Source: Phyto melanocephala
Taxonomy: Eukaryota; Arthropoda; Insecta; Diptera; Rhinophoridae
Direction of reading: 5' to 3'
Assembly (NCBI GenBank): GCA_941918925.1
Contig: OW799233.1
Span: 48,631,341 to 48,695,340 of the forward strand
Length of the DNA stretch: 64,000 nt
A program made the position numbers and the translations under genes. Each line of letters opens with the position of its first letter. Within the stretch, counting starts at the first letter, position 1. Under the pieces are notes generated by a model. That model did no database searches and had not been told where the DNA came from. It was given only the letters and a program-made list of their open reading frames with translations. Positions 22,211-35,284 of this stretch are shown here, piece by piece.

Positions 22211-25200
22211 CTGACAATAAAGAAAAAATTAAAACTGAGCACTACTCCTTTTATGCTCTAACCCATAATCAACCTGCCACCATGGTGCATTGTATGAACA
22301 GGGGATGTTTCCTTAAAAAATTAATCTAAGAGCTCTACTTAAATTTATTGGCCGATAACTATATTCTTTAATGGTAAATTCAAGACCATGGCTAAACCAT
22401 ATGAGAGGCATTCTCGATCAGCCTTACAAAAAATATTTGTAAAAGAAAAATATTGTGTTGTTTTATTTTCAACTTTCCCTTAATTTTAAAATTTAATAAT
22501 TTTTCGGTCCACATTCTTTTGAGCACAATAAACAATATCAGAATCGGCCGTTTGCACAGCGTTAATATTTTGAAATCATATTTTAAGGACACTTGCACTT
22601 TTTGCATACACCAATACAGATGTTAAAATCATAATTTCTCACTCTACAGTCGTATCGTATTAAAGCAGTTATACTCTTTTCAAACACAATTAAAAACAGT
22701 CATACGCCGTGTATTTCGGTGACATTGAATTAAAGATCGTAAGGACTTAAAGTCACAAGTAGATATTTTTGTTTAAATGACCTTATTATGCATATTTATA
22801 AAAAGGGAATTTTCAAATGAAAACTTTTGTTGGTTTTTCTTTTTGTTAATGGACACACTTGTTAGGCATAATGAAAACACACTTTTTTTCGTTACACTTA
22901 TTGCACTTTTACTTTGGTATCGCTACTTTTATTATTTTCTTTGCGACATTTCTTTTAACAATTATTTCATATTTATTTAAAACTTTAAGTAGAAATAAAC
23001 ATATTTTAAATTTATGTTTTTGCCATTTATTGTCCATGTATGAAATGGATTTTGTAGAGCGCGCGCTATTTTCTTGTTTTTGTACAATGGCAGCCATCTC
23101 CACCAGTATGTGAACATCATCTTGGCTACGTATGCTGGAAACAACTGGAGTTTTTTTTAAAAGGCATCATCAAACCGAGCGTTACGTTTTCAGTTCTTCT
23201 TCTGTTTTTTGTTGTTGTTTTATTTTTTATTTTTAATATTGTTTTTTTTTTGTACTTTTTTCGAGGCTCTATATGTTGTGAATGTTTTGTAGTGGGGATT
23301 TTTATGTATTTTTTTTTTGCTTTTCATCTTATTGTTGTTGTTGGTGCTTTTTTTCTTATTATTTTTTATTTCCACTGCTCGACGACTACTACTATTATTA
23401 CTACTACTATTTTGTTGTTGTTGTTGTTGCTTTCATCTCTATAATGTTGTTGTTTTTGCTGTTCATCTCTAGTTGTAATTTTTGTTGCTATTGTAGCTGG
23501 ATTTTTATATTTTTTCATTTCTTGAAAGCAGCTGCAAGCAGGTCTTTTTTATAAGATGTGAACCTTCCACCGTACAAACGGGTGAAAGCAAGAAAAAAAA
23601 TAAATAAAAATAAAATTATTGCATATAAAAAAAATAAAATAACGCCATGAGATGAGGAACAGCAACAACAACAGTAGCAAAAAAAAGGAATTGTATATCA
23701 GCATCAAGTAATGTGCTTGTATCATACACATTCAAACAACAGCAAGCAGTGGCAACGACAAAATGCTAGAAAAAATAAAAGGGAAAAGATTGATTTTCTT
23801 TTATACGTTTTTAGCGTATTTTTTTGTGTTCCATTAAACAGCGACTACAGCAACAAAAACAACATTAGCAACAGCACTAGCAACATCTTTGATATATATT
23901 CTATTTCTACATGATGTCGTTTGTTTTTTTTTATTTTTTTTTTTGTTCCTGAAACCATGTCCTGTTTTTTCTTCTGTTGTACTTGGTTTATTTTGCCTTT
24001 TTTTATTATTGTTACTTTTATTTTTTCTTAGAATATAGTGGGGCTTCCATTATATTTTTTCCTGCTGTTGTTTGACTGTTTGCACACATCGACATACAAA
24101 CGAACGTATGAGTATATTGTGATCCTCTTTGGCGTACAACTGTGTGTGTGAGCAAAAGTTAAGGTCCTTTTAAGTATAAGTAGACCTTAGTATGTTTAGT
24201 TGCTACGATATTGTACATACAGCTGTATAGAGTCTAGTAAAGTGTAGTATTGCTTTCGGTTTTACATCTCTTTAGTATCCACCAGCTTTAACAGTTGCCC
24301 AGAGTGTGGGTTGCTTCTTAACTGACTCGTATGTGTTAGATGTTTTTTTTCCCACATTTGCAATAACTGAACTTTGTTGCTGTTGTTTTTGCTCTGGTTA
24401 TAAGATGTTGTTATCCTTATTGTAGTGCGCTTTCAGTTTTAGTTGTTGTTACTGCTATCCGTTGCTTTGGTAGTCGTTGTGATATGTGACCATTGCAATG
24501 CCAACGTCTTAAAGAGGAGCGAACAACAGCAACATATTTGACGATGTCATTTATACTCTTGTTTTTTTGTGTTTGCTTCATAACGGTTTCTTTTTTATTT
24601 ACTTTTTTTTGTATATGGTTTAAAGGACATTTAAAACTGTACAGTGGTTGAAGCGACAGTGAAAGTACTTCAATAGAAAATGTAAAAATTGCTTAAAATT
24701 TTTTAACTTTATTGTTTGTTTCTGTTATAATTTTGGCTGAACAAAATGAGTCATACAAAAAGCACTCATCAATAGGTCTACAATAGACTTTATACGAGCT
24801 TTTTTGCAGCCGCTAAAGGTTCCTTATTTGCTTTTATCTTATTGCGGTACAGCTGCAAAGATTTGCTTTTATTTATAAAATGACCTGCGTATTTTCCTCT
24901 AAAGGTTTGTGAGTTCATAGTTTCATCTACCCAATATCAGCGATCGTTAATAATAGTAAAAAAAATCAAAAGGCTTTAAAAACACCAATTGCTTACAGTT
25001 TAATTTTCGAAAGTGCTTATTATTATTTGCAATAAAAAAATTCCAGTTGCATATTAATAAAACTTTTATATTTTTTAACTATGGAAAATGCTAAAATTTG
25101 TATATTAATTATTTAATTATTTTACAAAATATTTTTATTTGTTTTGTACTAACCATTTTGTAAACACTGTTTATTATAGTCTTCTTGTGAATTTTTTATT

Positions 25201-25375
25201 GTTCCTGCTTAAAAAAAACATTTTTTTTACATTTTTTGCCATAGTAAAAACGAGTAAATATATGTTTGTACTTTTGCATGTATATGTGGTGTTTGTTGTA
25301 CCTTTTGGTTGTCATTACAAAAAATATTCATGTCCATTTCAGCACAGTCTTTTAAGAAAAAACAAACCAATAAGT
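22210..25375. other. Intronic sequence, no supported gene
   Basis: It contains TTG/CAA-rich stretches, a (TAC/TTG)n patch near 23380-23430 and T-runs. ORFs here translate to runs of Phe, Leu, Tyr or Val and are not credible. It may hold regulatory sequence, but none can be named. Confidence 0.4.
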
Positions 25376-25489
25376 ATTTGCACCCTTCACATGAGGTGCC
25401 AAGGGTATATAAAGCTTTGTCATGCCATTTGTAATTTCAATAAGATGGATTTTCGACCCCATAAAGTATAAATTATCTAAAAGCTTATA

Positions 25490-26410
25490 TCGGGTGTCCC
25501 AACTAGAACGCAATTTTTAAACTTTAAATAAAACACAGATATTTAAAAAAAAAATCGTGAAACTTTATTATATCGTAAAGTAGGCAGAATGAGGTTATGT
25601 ATGGAACAATATAACGTGCAGATGGCCGCCGCGGCTTTGCTGGCACACACGCGATCTTTTAATGAAATTTTCAATGACCTTTTTGCATAAATGCTGCGGT
25701 ATTTCATTAATGCAGCGTCCAATTTCCTCTTGTAAGGCTTGAGACGTCTTCGGCTTATTCGCGTACACCATCGACTTCAAAAAACCCCCAAGAAAAAAAT
25801 CTAAAGGTGTTAAATCACACGATCTAGGCGGCCAATTCTGGTCTCCAAAACGCGAAATAACACGACCGGGAAATAACTGATGCGGCACTTGAATTGTTTC
25901 TGTGGCTGTATGAAATGTGGCGCCATCTTGTTGAAACCACATGTCCTCCACATTAATTTCTTCAATTCTAGGCAAGAAAAAACTGGTTATCATTTCACGA
26001 TACCGAACACCATTGACTGTTTGCGCTTGATCTGCCTCATTTTCATAAAAAAAAAGGTCCAATGATTCATCCAGCCCAAAAGCCACACCACACAGTGACA
26101 CGTTGAGGATGCATTTGCTTCTCGTGAATCACTCGAGGATTTTCCTCACCCCAGATGCGACAATTCTACCTATTGACGAAGCCATCAAGATGGAATGGAT
26201 GGGATGATCGCAATTTGCGAACTGTAGCCGCAAAACTTTCACCATTTTGGTAAAACAATTTCACAATGAGAATGCGTTGTTTATTCGTGTAGCGCTCCAT
26301 TTTTACTAACCTCGTACCTTCTAATAGCAAACAATAACAATTGTTCAAATGTCAAAGAATGACACTTCGAATGGCGCCAAATTTAAAAATTGCGTTCTAG
26401 ATTGAGCAAT
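25490..26410 (-). mobile_element. mariner-family transposon, internally deleted copy
   Basis: Terminal inverted repeats share CTAGAACGCAATTTTTAAA. The transposase starts at 26300-26298 with MERYTNKQRILIVKLFYQNG. After RKLRS there is an in-frame deletion of roughly 300 bp that removes the rest of the DNA-binding region and the first catalytic Asp (SDEAHF). Reading resumes at HLDGFVNR, then a stop, CRIWGEENPR, and an open frame (25595-26101) with VEDMWFQQDGATFHTA (second Asp) and NWPPRSCDLTPLDFFL (third). A full relative is about 340 residues. This copy cannot encode an active enzyme. Confidence 0.8.
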
Positions 26411-26638
26411 GTCCGTGTGTCTGTATGTTGGTTGGAATTAACTTTTGTAAGCTCGCACATGTTTTTTTTTTACTTTTATATAAAATTTTTCAACTAAAAA
26501 TATTTGGTATTAAATTCCTATTGAAATCCAGCACAATCCTCTCATAAGTTTTTGATATATGAGCAATTAAACATGACTGCTTTTGTTTTTTCCACTGATT
26601 TTGACCCCGAAAATTTTTATGTTTCAAAACTAGGATAC

Positions 26639-26825
26639 AGGGTGCTCCGGTGGACTAGTCAGTACTGGTCTGCTTCTATTTCTCTTCTAGTCTAATTATT
26701 TCTATTCTTATTCTATACTTCTCTTTATTATATATTAAGGCGTCACAATAGACCGTAATGGTCTCCGGGTGAGGGTGCGAGGGTAACTTTGCATCAGTCT
26801 TACCTACCTAACTACCTTTCTTCCT
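26639..26825 (+). mobile_element. SINE-like insertion of 187 bp with 13-bp target duplication
   Basis: The direct repeat AAAACTAGGATAC flanks it at 26626-26638 and 26826-26838. The insert begins AGGGTGCTCCGGTGGACTAG, whose GTGGACTAGTCAG part loosely fits a tRNA A box. It ends in a short-repeat tail (TTACCTACCTAACTACC). A long target duplication and a simple tail are typical of LINE-mobilised SINEs. A B box is not convincingly present. Confidence 0.6.
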
Positions 26826-27309
26826 AAAACTAGGATACTCTATAGAGACGATTGTCATTATTTGTACATATGACCCCTCTAGGGATTTTATTAAAAATTC
26901 AACATGTAGGTCCTAAAGCTGTATTTGTGTAAAGCTGTAAATATGTATTTTTGTATAAATGTATATCAAGTTTTTCAAGTTCCTTAATAATTTTTGGACG
27001 CATTTAGACATCAAATTGTTACCTGTAGACAAGAACTAACAACTCGGTTTTAAACTAGCTGAGATATAAGGAGCAAAATACAACTGCTTCGGTGTTTTTC
27101 CTTAAATTTTCAAACAAAACTCGATTTTTTCCAAATCTGAACAACCGAAAGAAACAATGTGGGTATCAAGTAAAACGGCTTGACTGGAAGAATACAGTTA
27201 ACTATATAAACATTATAATTCAAATATGGCATCAAAAATGATAGATTAAAATGGTGGCGGGTACTACCAGATTCAGCACAATCGAATATAGCACTCTTAC
27301 TTGTTTTGT

Positions 27310-28015
27310 TTTTCTCCTTTTAGTTTTCTTTAACTCCTTGTTCCTGGCTAACAATTGGTTTTTATTGTTGGGGGAGTTAGCAGTGCAATAAAAACCATGT
27401 ATTAATTTTTCCTTTATTCATTTTTATATATATTTTTTCTAACATGAATTACAAGAAACCTAAACAATCTTGATATAAAATTCAATTTTCACACGATTTG
27501 TAGTTGAAACTCTAAATCTGTTACAATAAAAAAAAATAGTTTCGCTGCTTGTTTCACCCACTATATGGATGTGTTTGTATGTGCTCTCTAAGCTCTAATT
27601 ACAAATAGTGAAAAATTGATACTTTTTGCAAAACGAACTTAACAGTGACACATTGTTAGAAACCATCATAAAATAATTAGCAAACAAAACAATACAAGAA
27701 AATACAATAGTAAGATCTCATCAGCAGTTTAAGTCATACACAGTACTCGCTTATGGAGTAGACTTTAAGTGTATTTCTTGGCAGGGCCTTCAATAAATAA
27801 AAACTAAAATTAGTTCAAAAGAAATAAAAAAATCATGTTATAAGTGGGCTGAAGGCAATGGTGTCCTTACTCTTCAGTCAAATGTGTCCTCTATGGCTTA
27901 AAATGTCTCATGCTAGCGGGTTTGGATGTAACTCAAGCTTCCTTATATAAGTTGTTCACGTTTTTATAGAACACAGTATTTACCATTCGTTCATCTAAAT
28001 CTTTATTGATGCGAA
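27310..28015. other. No supported gene
   Basis: AT-rich sequence between two repeats; nothing recognised. Confidence 0.4.
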
Positions 28016-28016
28016 C

Positions 28017-28847
28017 ATTTTTATACCCTTCACACAGTGAAAAAGGGTATATATAGGTTTGTCATTCCGTGTGAAATTTCTACAATTTTCATTTCCGACC
28101 ATAAAGTATATATTTTCTGAAAGCTTATGAATAGGGGAGTCGATTAAGCTCTGTCAGTCTGTCCGTCTGTCCGTGTGTATGTTAAAATCAACTTTTTGAA
28201 GCCCCCCGATATCGCTTGGACCCCGGTGAGGTATTAAAATATCAGAAATATTCGGGAGTAGAACGGTATTGAAAATCAGAAACATCGGTACATAAACAAC
28301 TGAGATATGAGCAAAAACCCACGACCACCTCGATTTTTTATTCGCAAAAACAACATTACAACAACAACACACATACATACAAACTTGTATATTGGTTAGA
28401 GTAAACGTGGGATCGAATGCCAGCTGAGATAAAAAATTTTTTTTTTATATTTTTTTAAAATTTTTTTTTATTTGTTTTTTTATTATTTTTTTTATTTTTT
28501 ATTTATTTTTTTTATTTTTTATTTAATATATTATTTATATTATTATTATTTATATTTTTATTATTTTTTTAATATTTTTTTTTTTAATTTTTTTTAAATT
28601 TTTTTTAAATTTTTTTTAAATTTTTTTTTAATTTTTTTTTAATTTTTTTTTAATTTTTTATTTTTAAACATACATACGTAAATCTATAATTTTACAATGG
28701 GATGTTTTTATATATGTATGTTTTTTATATGTATGTACCGTATTTCATATGGGATGAATGGTGGTACAAACTACTGTTATTGCATGACTACACGTTGTGA
28801 AGGGTATATAAGATTCGGCACGGCCGAATATAGCGCTCTGACTTGTT
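28017..28847 (-). repeat. Family A repeat, complete copy
   Basis: The terminal hairpin TACCCTTCACACAGTGAAAA is followed by TATATTTTCTGAAAGCTTAT, a short GTCTGTCCGTC run and the tRNA-like arm (28393-28430). A T-rich tract follows (to about 28665), then GATTCGGCACGGCCGAATAT and CTCTGACTTGTTT. It is in the same orientation as the copy at 36280. Confidence 0.75.
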
Positions 28848-28849
28848 TA

Positions 28850-30870
28850 CATTCCAGTCAGTGCTTGTAATTGTTTGAAGATTTTTTTTGTTTTTCAGAT
28901 TATTGTAATTATTTTTATTAAATGTAAATTTTTAAGCAGAAGAAATATTTCCAAAACACTTTTTTATTTACTTGTTTGCAAATATAATCAATACCAGTGA
29001 TCGTCTTTTACTCGTTTTTTCATTATTCATAGGGAGTCATAAAATTTGAGTATAAGTGCGTATAAATCACTGAAATTTTACTGAGCTGACGTACCAACAA
29101 CAACGTTGATTTGTAAGTACAACTCACAATGAACATGGGTACTACGTCGTACTTATACCGTCCAATACTTATATGATTCGAAAAATAACCCACGTTGATT
29201 CATATTTTTAAGAAAATACTTATTTTCTTAGAGTGATTCAACATGATTCAACAACAAAAACATTAACAACTCTCATTTGTATGAAGAATAAACAATGCTG
29301 TCAGGTCGCAGAGTGCAAGATATTTTTTAGCCGCAAGAAAATTTGCAATTTTACAATGTGTAATAAGTATACAATTTTTCCAAGTATCACAATTTCATTT
29401 TTAAATAAATGCAACCAATTATGGCCTTACAGCTAAGTTTTGGTTGGCTTCTATAATAAGGGGTTAACAATAACAGTTAAAAAAAAATGCGTATTTTGGC
29501 GCTATTTTAAAGTTGAAAGATAATACGCAAAAACAGACATCAAAGCAAGCACTTTATTTTTGCTTGTTGTTTTTGTATTATATCGTTAAATTTAAATTGT
29601 CTAGTAGTTTTTTTTTAATAATCAACAATTATTATGGTGAATGTCAAATTGTAATCTGGCAAGCCTAGTTCAAACACATAACTTCATAATGAGTATGAGA
29701 GTCATACTTGCTTGTGATCGTCTTTTTGTCTTGCGTTAACGACAATAGCAATTAACTGAGTCATACGTGTTGCTGAATATGAGTACTATAAGTGCCTTAA
29801 ATTTAAAAGTGAGTATAAGAAGTGAAGACTTCTCAATAAGTATGAATGCGTATAAATAAACGAAAAAATTAATCATGATTCAAGTTGACTCCATGTTGCA
29901 GATCTCTGATCAAGACTGTTTTGAGTATACAATACAAAATACTGAGTTTTCAAAAATTTTGATGATGACGTATACAAATTACGAACAATCTAGAATACAA
30001 AACAACCCTTTTTAGATTTTTTGCCTGACTGCCTCTCTATCTTGTAAGGTATTAAAATAATTAATTTCAATTATTTTAGCTTAGTTTAGATTAATCAGCA
30101 AAGCAATAAAAAAAGACGACCGGCTCAGAGCCGAAGGAACTTTGTTGACTTAAAATAACTCTAGAGAGCCGATGTTTTGGTCAGTTTCAGTCCACTTAAG
30201 AAACAATTAAATTCGTAACAGAGATGGTCTATTAAGCTCTAAGTATATTAACTTTAGATTTTTTAAACCACCGTTCTCATTTGTTATAGCCACCGCCGCA
30301 TAGAAACTGCTCAGAAGCCACCGTTAAAGATTTTGCCTCGGATTGTTTCAGTAAAGCCGAGTTCACTAGTAAATTCAGTAATGATTTCTTTAATTCAAAA
30401 TGCATTTAATTTATACATAATTATTTCTTAAGTAACGTTCTTACATACAGTGAGAGCTACATTGTTTGGTAGAGCTTTTTCTTTAAGTATTTTCATATGG
30501 TCATTGCAAAGCATTCGCACAACACTTAAACTCTTGACTGTTTGTTTATTCTTACAATAAAAGAGTATATAAAAAGATTTTATTTATTACATCATAACAG
30601 CAACAGTTACTGACCGTATAAATGGTTTTGTGTGCAATTTGATATTATGGCTTACATCAGCTGGAAAATGTTTTTGTAGTATTTCGCTTGCGCCATACAC
30701 TATTTGTTCATTCGTAAGTTTGTACTTATACTTGTATGTCTAAATTATTACAAACATATACAACATATGCACACTGCAATTTGTTACTAGTGGGATCAAA
30801 AATTAATATCTGGTTTATTTTCAAGATAAAATTGAAGAAAAGATTCTACTGTTTTACTAGCGCAACAAAA
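28850..30870. other. Intronic sequence, no supported gene
   Basis: Related AGTATAAG/CGTATAAAT motifs recur at about 29047, 29813 and 29845. They suggest an old unidentified repeat of about 0.8 kb, but the termini are unclear. Confidence 0.35.
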
Positions 30871-30879
30871 CAAGGATTA

Positions 30880-31420
30880 AAAAGCAATCTAATATAGGTG
30901 TCCATGTTCATTCAGTAACAGCATTTCCATCTTCATCTACGAAGAAGTAAAGCCTAATAACATTTTTAAATGTAGTGCCACACCAAGCCGTACACTCTAT
31001 CAGGTACAATTGGTGTTGATGGATGGCTCTTGGATTTTCAAAACCCCAGAACTCTCCTTTTTTTTTTATTTTTAAAGCCATTCAAATGAAAATGAGCTTC
31101 ATCAGTCATAAGCAGATTTTTAATAAAGATCCATTTCTAGCTGAGCACAACGTCTTCTTGTGATGTTTCTGGTGTTTTGTTAACACTTTGCCTTACACAT
31201 TCAATATTTTTCGCACTGCAAATTAAAAGTGATCTACCCGTTTAGGGCAAATCTCTTACGGTGCCATGGTGGTGATAACAATGGTGAAGCAAACGAATCA
31301 TTGCTCAAATAGGTGAAATTCTGACCTCAAATGTCAGCAAATAGCATGCGTTTAAATAATTGATCGCCCGCATATTGTTATTCTAATACCTTGTTCAGTC
31401 ATGATTCTTTCGATTATTTA
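30880..31420 (-). pseudogene. Decayed mariner-type transposase
   Basis: Broken minus-strand frames read TGRSLLICSAKNIECVRQSV, the linker after the first DNA-binding helix. Then come LMTDEAHFHLNGF, containing the first catalytic Asp, FENPRAIHQHQLYLIE, and IRLYFFVDEDGNAVTE. Several frameshifts and stops interrupt it. The remainder with the second and third catalytic residues is missing. It is the oldest-looking of the mariner copies. Confidence 0.6.
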
Positions 31421-31429
31421 TTATTCCGT

Positions 31430-32450
31430 TATTATTTTTAAAATCTAAAAAAGAATATATATAAATAAACATAAAGTTATTAAATTTTTAGGCCCATGTC
31501 GATATCTGATCCATCCTGTATTAAAATATATCTTCGAATAAAAATATTTACAGAATTTTGTAGTCACCAATCTGGCTTTTCCGGGCCGACTAGTAGAAAA
31601 TATTCACCTAAATATGTAATACCTTCCCCTAAACATTTTTAAAATGGTAGTAAACTTTGCGAAATCTATGTGTCTGTCCTAATGTTTGTTAACATTCTCA
31701 TGCCCATAATGTTTTGTTCACACATCAACAAATTAAAATTATTATAAAGCAGCCTATAAAAAAAACGTTTAAAACTTTAAACGTCTTTTTACAACTTTCT
31801 ATCAAAAATTAAATAATGACTCGCTTTTAGAGAACAACATACTTCGCATGTCCTTTTTTCTTCCTTAACGAAATTGCAAAATTTCTGTGAGTCCACATTG
31901 TTAATGGATAAGGGTTAAGAAATTTACTTGGGTCACTATTTATAAGCGAGGCTGATAAGTACTTGTTTTGTTATGGCAGTTTTGTTAAATATTTAATATT
32001 GAAACTACCAAACGTGATATAGTGAAATTTTTTCACTGTGACTTTAATTTCTAAAGCCAAAGCTTTTATTAAAAATTATTATTAAAATACGTTTAGCATT
32101 CGCCTATCATAAACTACAGTTTTTGGTAATGATTTTATTTAAACAAATTTGTTTTTTAACACGTTGAGTGCCGTCATACAAAATAAAAATATATTAGTAT
32201 TGGCACTTTACTAAATTAATAATTTAAATTTTTGTTTCTTTCTAAATATAGTGTAAAAGATATAGTGTAAGTCCTCAAAACAAATATTTTACGAATATTT
32301 TAAAAAATATATATACTTAAAGAATTACATTTCTATCACTGACACTTGGAAAACGTATACATAATATTAAAAACAGGGGAATAAATATTACTCATACGGA
32401 GCGAAATGATATTTTGCAGCCAAAAAAAATTTAAGAAATTGTAAAGGGAT
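31430..32450. other. No recognisable feature
   Basis: AT-rich sequence with no recognised repeat or coding segment. Confidence 0.4.
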
Positions 32451-32452
32451 TA

Positions 32453-32613
32453 ACTGCCTGTTCAACGATGTCGAAAGAAAACACAAGCGAACTTTCATTC
32501 GTACAAATACGTTGAAAACAAAAACAAATTTTTAGTTTTTGTTGTTGTTTTCAATATATTTGTACGAATGAAAGTTCGCTTGTGTTTTCTTTCGACATCG
32601 TTGAACAGGCAGT
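32453..32613. mobile_element. 161-bp foldback element, possible TAA target duplication
   Basis: The arms are about 77 bp and nearly perfect, beginning ACTGCCTGTTCAACGATG at each end, around a short centre. TAA lies just outside CTGCCTG on the left and just after CAGGCAG on the right. This would fit the 3-bp TWA duplication of PIF/Harbinger transposons. The low arm divergence implies recent insertion or gene conversion between arms. Confidence 0.75.
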
Positions 32614-32614
32614 A

Positions 32615-33640
32615 AGTTTAGATAAAATCACTAACGGTTATAAAATTATCTTTTTATTGAAGAATATATTCATGAATTGTACTGTATTTCAACAAGTGAG
32701 TAGAAATAGTTTTAGGGTCTCCAAAAAATAGTTTTTTTTAGTACTGGGGTTCGGTTAAAAATTAAAAAATAATATTAAAAATAATTTTAATAAATTATAA
32801 AGAATTTTTATTACACATATATAAAATCACGTTAAAAGTTCTCAGAAATACTTAAAAAAATAATAATTTAAAACGAGTACCACTAAGATATGCTTCGTTA
32901 CAATGTATTTAAAATCTACGCAGAAAAAAAATATTATCAAAATATCTACGCACAAACAATTGCTTTAAAACAATTTAGTTTTGTGTAAACATCTTAATTG
33001 TTTTCAAATACGTTTTGTTTGAATCTAACTTAAACTACATAAATGTTGAAATAATTTAATTTTCTCAAATTTTTTTGTTTAAATTCATAATTTATGGTGG
33101 GTCTTACTTCTTATAAAATTTCAGATAGATTCTCTAATTTATTAAATTTGAAATCTAGTTTCTTTTGTGAATAGTTGCATTTGAAATTTCACAATCAATG
33201 GTTGGTGAAATAACATTTTAAGGAAGGGACGGGCAAAGATGTGCCTCAAACCGGTTTCATTCAGAAACCAAAAATACAAAAATGATTTTAGACTGTTAAA
33301 ACAATGCACACTCAAACAGTTTACGAAAGCAATTTTCGACTTTTCCCACACAGTAGCATTAAAATCCCTCTTCCAACAAAAGCAAAAAAACAACTCTGGT
33401 TTAGGTCAGCAAAGCAAGCAGACTGGGTTAGCTACAACTAAATGAAGAATTTTTTTGTTATGTTAAAAATGTTTTAAGAAAATACGTTTTGACATTCAAT
33501 GTTACAGGTAAAAGGAATATTATAATTAAAGGCATGACTATAATCAAATAAAAGCAAATAATTTAAAAAAAAACGGTTTTCAGTTTAAAAAACTGTTTAT
33601 TCGATTTCACAAAAAATTGCAAAAAAGTAAGTCTGTATAC
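32615..33640. other. No recognisable feature
   Basis: AT-rich intronic sequence; ORFs on both strands around 33140-33445 overlap each other and match nothing I know. Confidence 0.35.
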
Positions 33641-34930
33641 ACTACCTCTAGCTTCTCAAACGTTGGAAGAACAAAATACTACCCTTAAAATATGTGTTTC
33701 TCAATTTATTTTAAATCTCAACAAACTTTCAATCTCATAAATGTTGAAAAAACTTAAAGTTCCATAAAAACAAGAAAAATTAGCTTTTCTGTCTTCCAAT
33801 ATATTTTCAATCTCAACTTTAATCAATGGTCTCTTATCTTGCATATAGAATAAACAAAAAGTTTCATTAAAATTTCAAAACAAGTGCCTTTTTTAATAGA
33901 TCAAAACTTTTTAAGTCTTACCTCGAATCAATAGTTTCTAATTTGAAAATTCTATCTTTACAAACGTAGAAAATACAAAAAAGTACCATAAAAATATGAA
34001 AAAGTGTCTTTTAAGTCACCCATACAATTTTTTGTCTCACCTTTAATCAACAGCATATTATTTAAAAATTCTAGCTTCATAAAATTCAAAAAGTACCACA
34101 AGAAGAAGAAAATGTACCTTTTGGGTTTTCCATTTTAAGGTACAAATTCAAAGCTTAAAATTTTTAAATATCTATTTAACAATAAAATATTGGAGTAGAC
34201 ATCATTTAAAGTGATTAAATCTTTTATTTTTTGTATTAAAATAAAAAAGTTCTAAAAAGTACCAAACTGTTTTATCGGATTTTTTCGTTTTAATCCCGTT
34301 TGGAATGTGTTGTTCACTAAATTACATAATTTTTTATGTCTGGTGGAGCTCCATTAAAAGTTTAATGAGATTTGATCCACTAATAAGCATTTATACATAT
34401 TTTCCCCTTTTGGATACTTTTTTGTCCCTCTCGAAGATTCCACAAATATCACGTTATAAATTGTCCATATCCAATTGGGCGATTATAATTCTAAGTCTTT
34501 AATGTAAGAAAACATATGAATTTGAAACAAGTGGTAAAACCCTTAAAATAGTTTTTACCGGTATAACTAATAAAGTATAATTTTGTTTTTGTTTTGGTAC
34601 CAAAGAAGTACCAAATTTTAGTTATTACCCGTTTTAGCCCCTTGGGTATTGAAAATTAAAAATTAAAAAAAAAGCGGCAGGCCATAATCAGCATAATCTT
34701 GAGTAGATTACAATTTCTTTTCAAGTAAGTCTATATCATTTATAATTTAGCAGATCAGTTAACCCATTTAACCCTTTTTTACCCTTTAAGTTCGAATTTC
34801 CAAAAATCCCTTTTTAGTGGATCTATACATCAGAAAACGAACCATCTGTCCAAATTTCATTTCTCTAGCTTTTTGCGTTTTGGCTGTGCGCTGATGAATC
34901 TGTCAGTCAGTCAGTATATACAGATTCTCT
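33640..34930. repeat. Degenerate tandem-repeat element (unit about 105-120 bp)
   Basis: Motifs of the form CTAGCTTCATAAA, AAAAGTACCATAAAAA, AAATGTACCTTTT and CACCTTTAATCAA recur at spacings of roughly 105-120 bp between 33640 and 34150, with much divergence. Downstream to 34930 is similar sequence ending in CTGTCCAAATTTCAT and a CAGTCAGTCAGT run, which may be the end of the same element. Confidence 0.4.
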
Positions 34931-35284
34931 TTTTGTTATTATTTCGAGCTGTAGGGCTTTTAATAGACATTAGTTCACTTTTCTAATACAATTTTTATGT
35001 GACTTTTGTACACGTCTGGATAAATTTACTATAAAAACCATACACGCACAAAAAATATAAAAAATACACAAACACAATGACATTAATGTATGTAAGACAA
35101 AGTCACACAAAAAAATATATAAAAACAAAAAAAAAAAATAGCGCGCCAATATTTGTTCTTTAGAAGACCAAAAGAAAAGCGAAAATTGCACTTCTAACAT
35201 ACATTTTCATTGCTGGTAAGAAAGCATCAAAAAACACCAACGGCAGACATACACAATCAAACAGCAGTAAAAGAGGAAATAAAA

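Larger units (their letters stand above)
25379..27308 (-). repeat. Family A-like repeat disrupted by two insertions
   Basis: The left terminus ACCCTTCACATGAGGTGCCA and the ACCCCATAAAGTATAAATTA block are followed by a mariner insertion (25490-26410). The repeat resumes with GTCCGTGTGTCTGTATGTTG, is interrupted again by a SINE-like insert (26639-26825), and ends GCACAATCGAATATAGCACT then CTTACTTGTTTT. The order of insertion is therefore visible. Confidence 0.6.

Noticed and set aside
23250..23554. Val/Leu/Tyr-run ORFs
   Set aside because: They translate (TTG)n and (TAC)n microsatellites in two frames; no gene.
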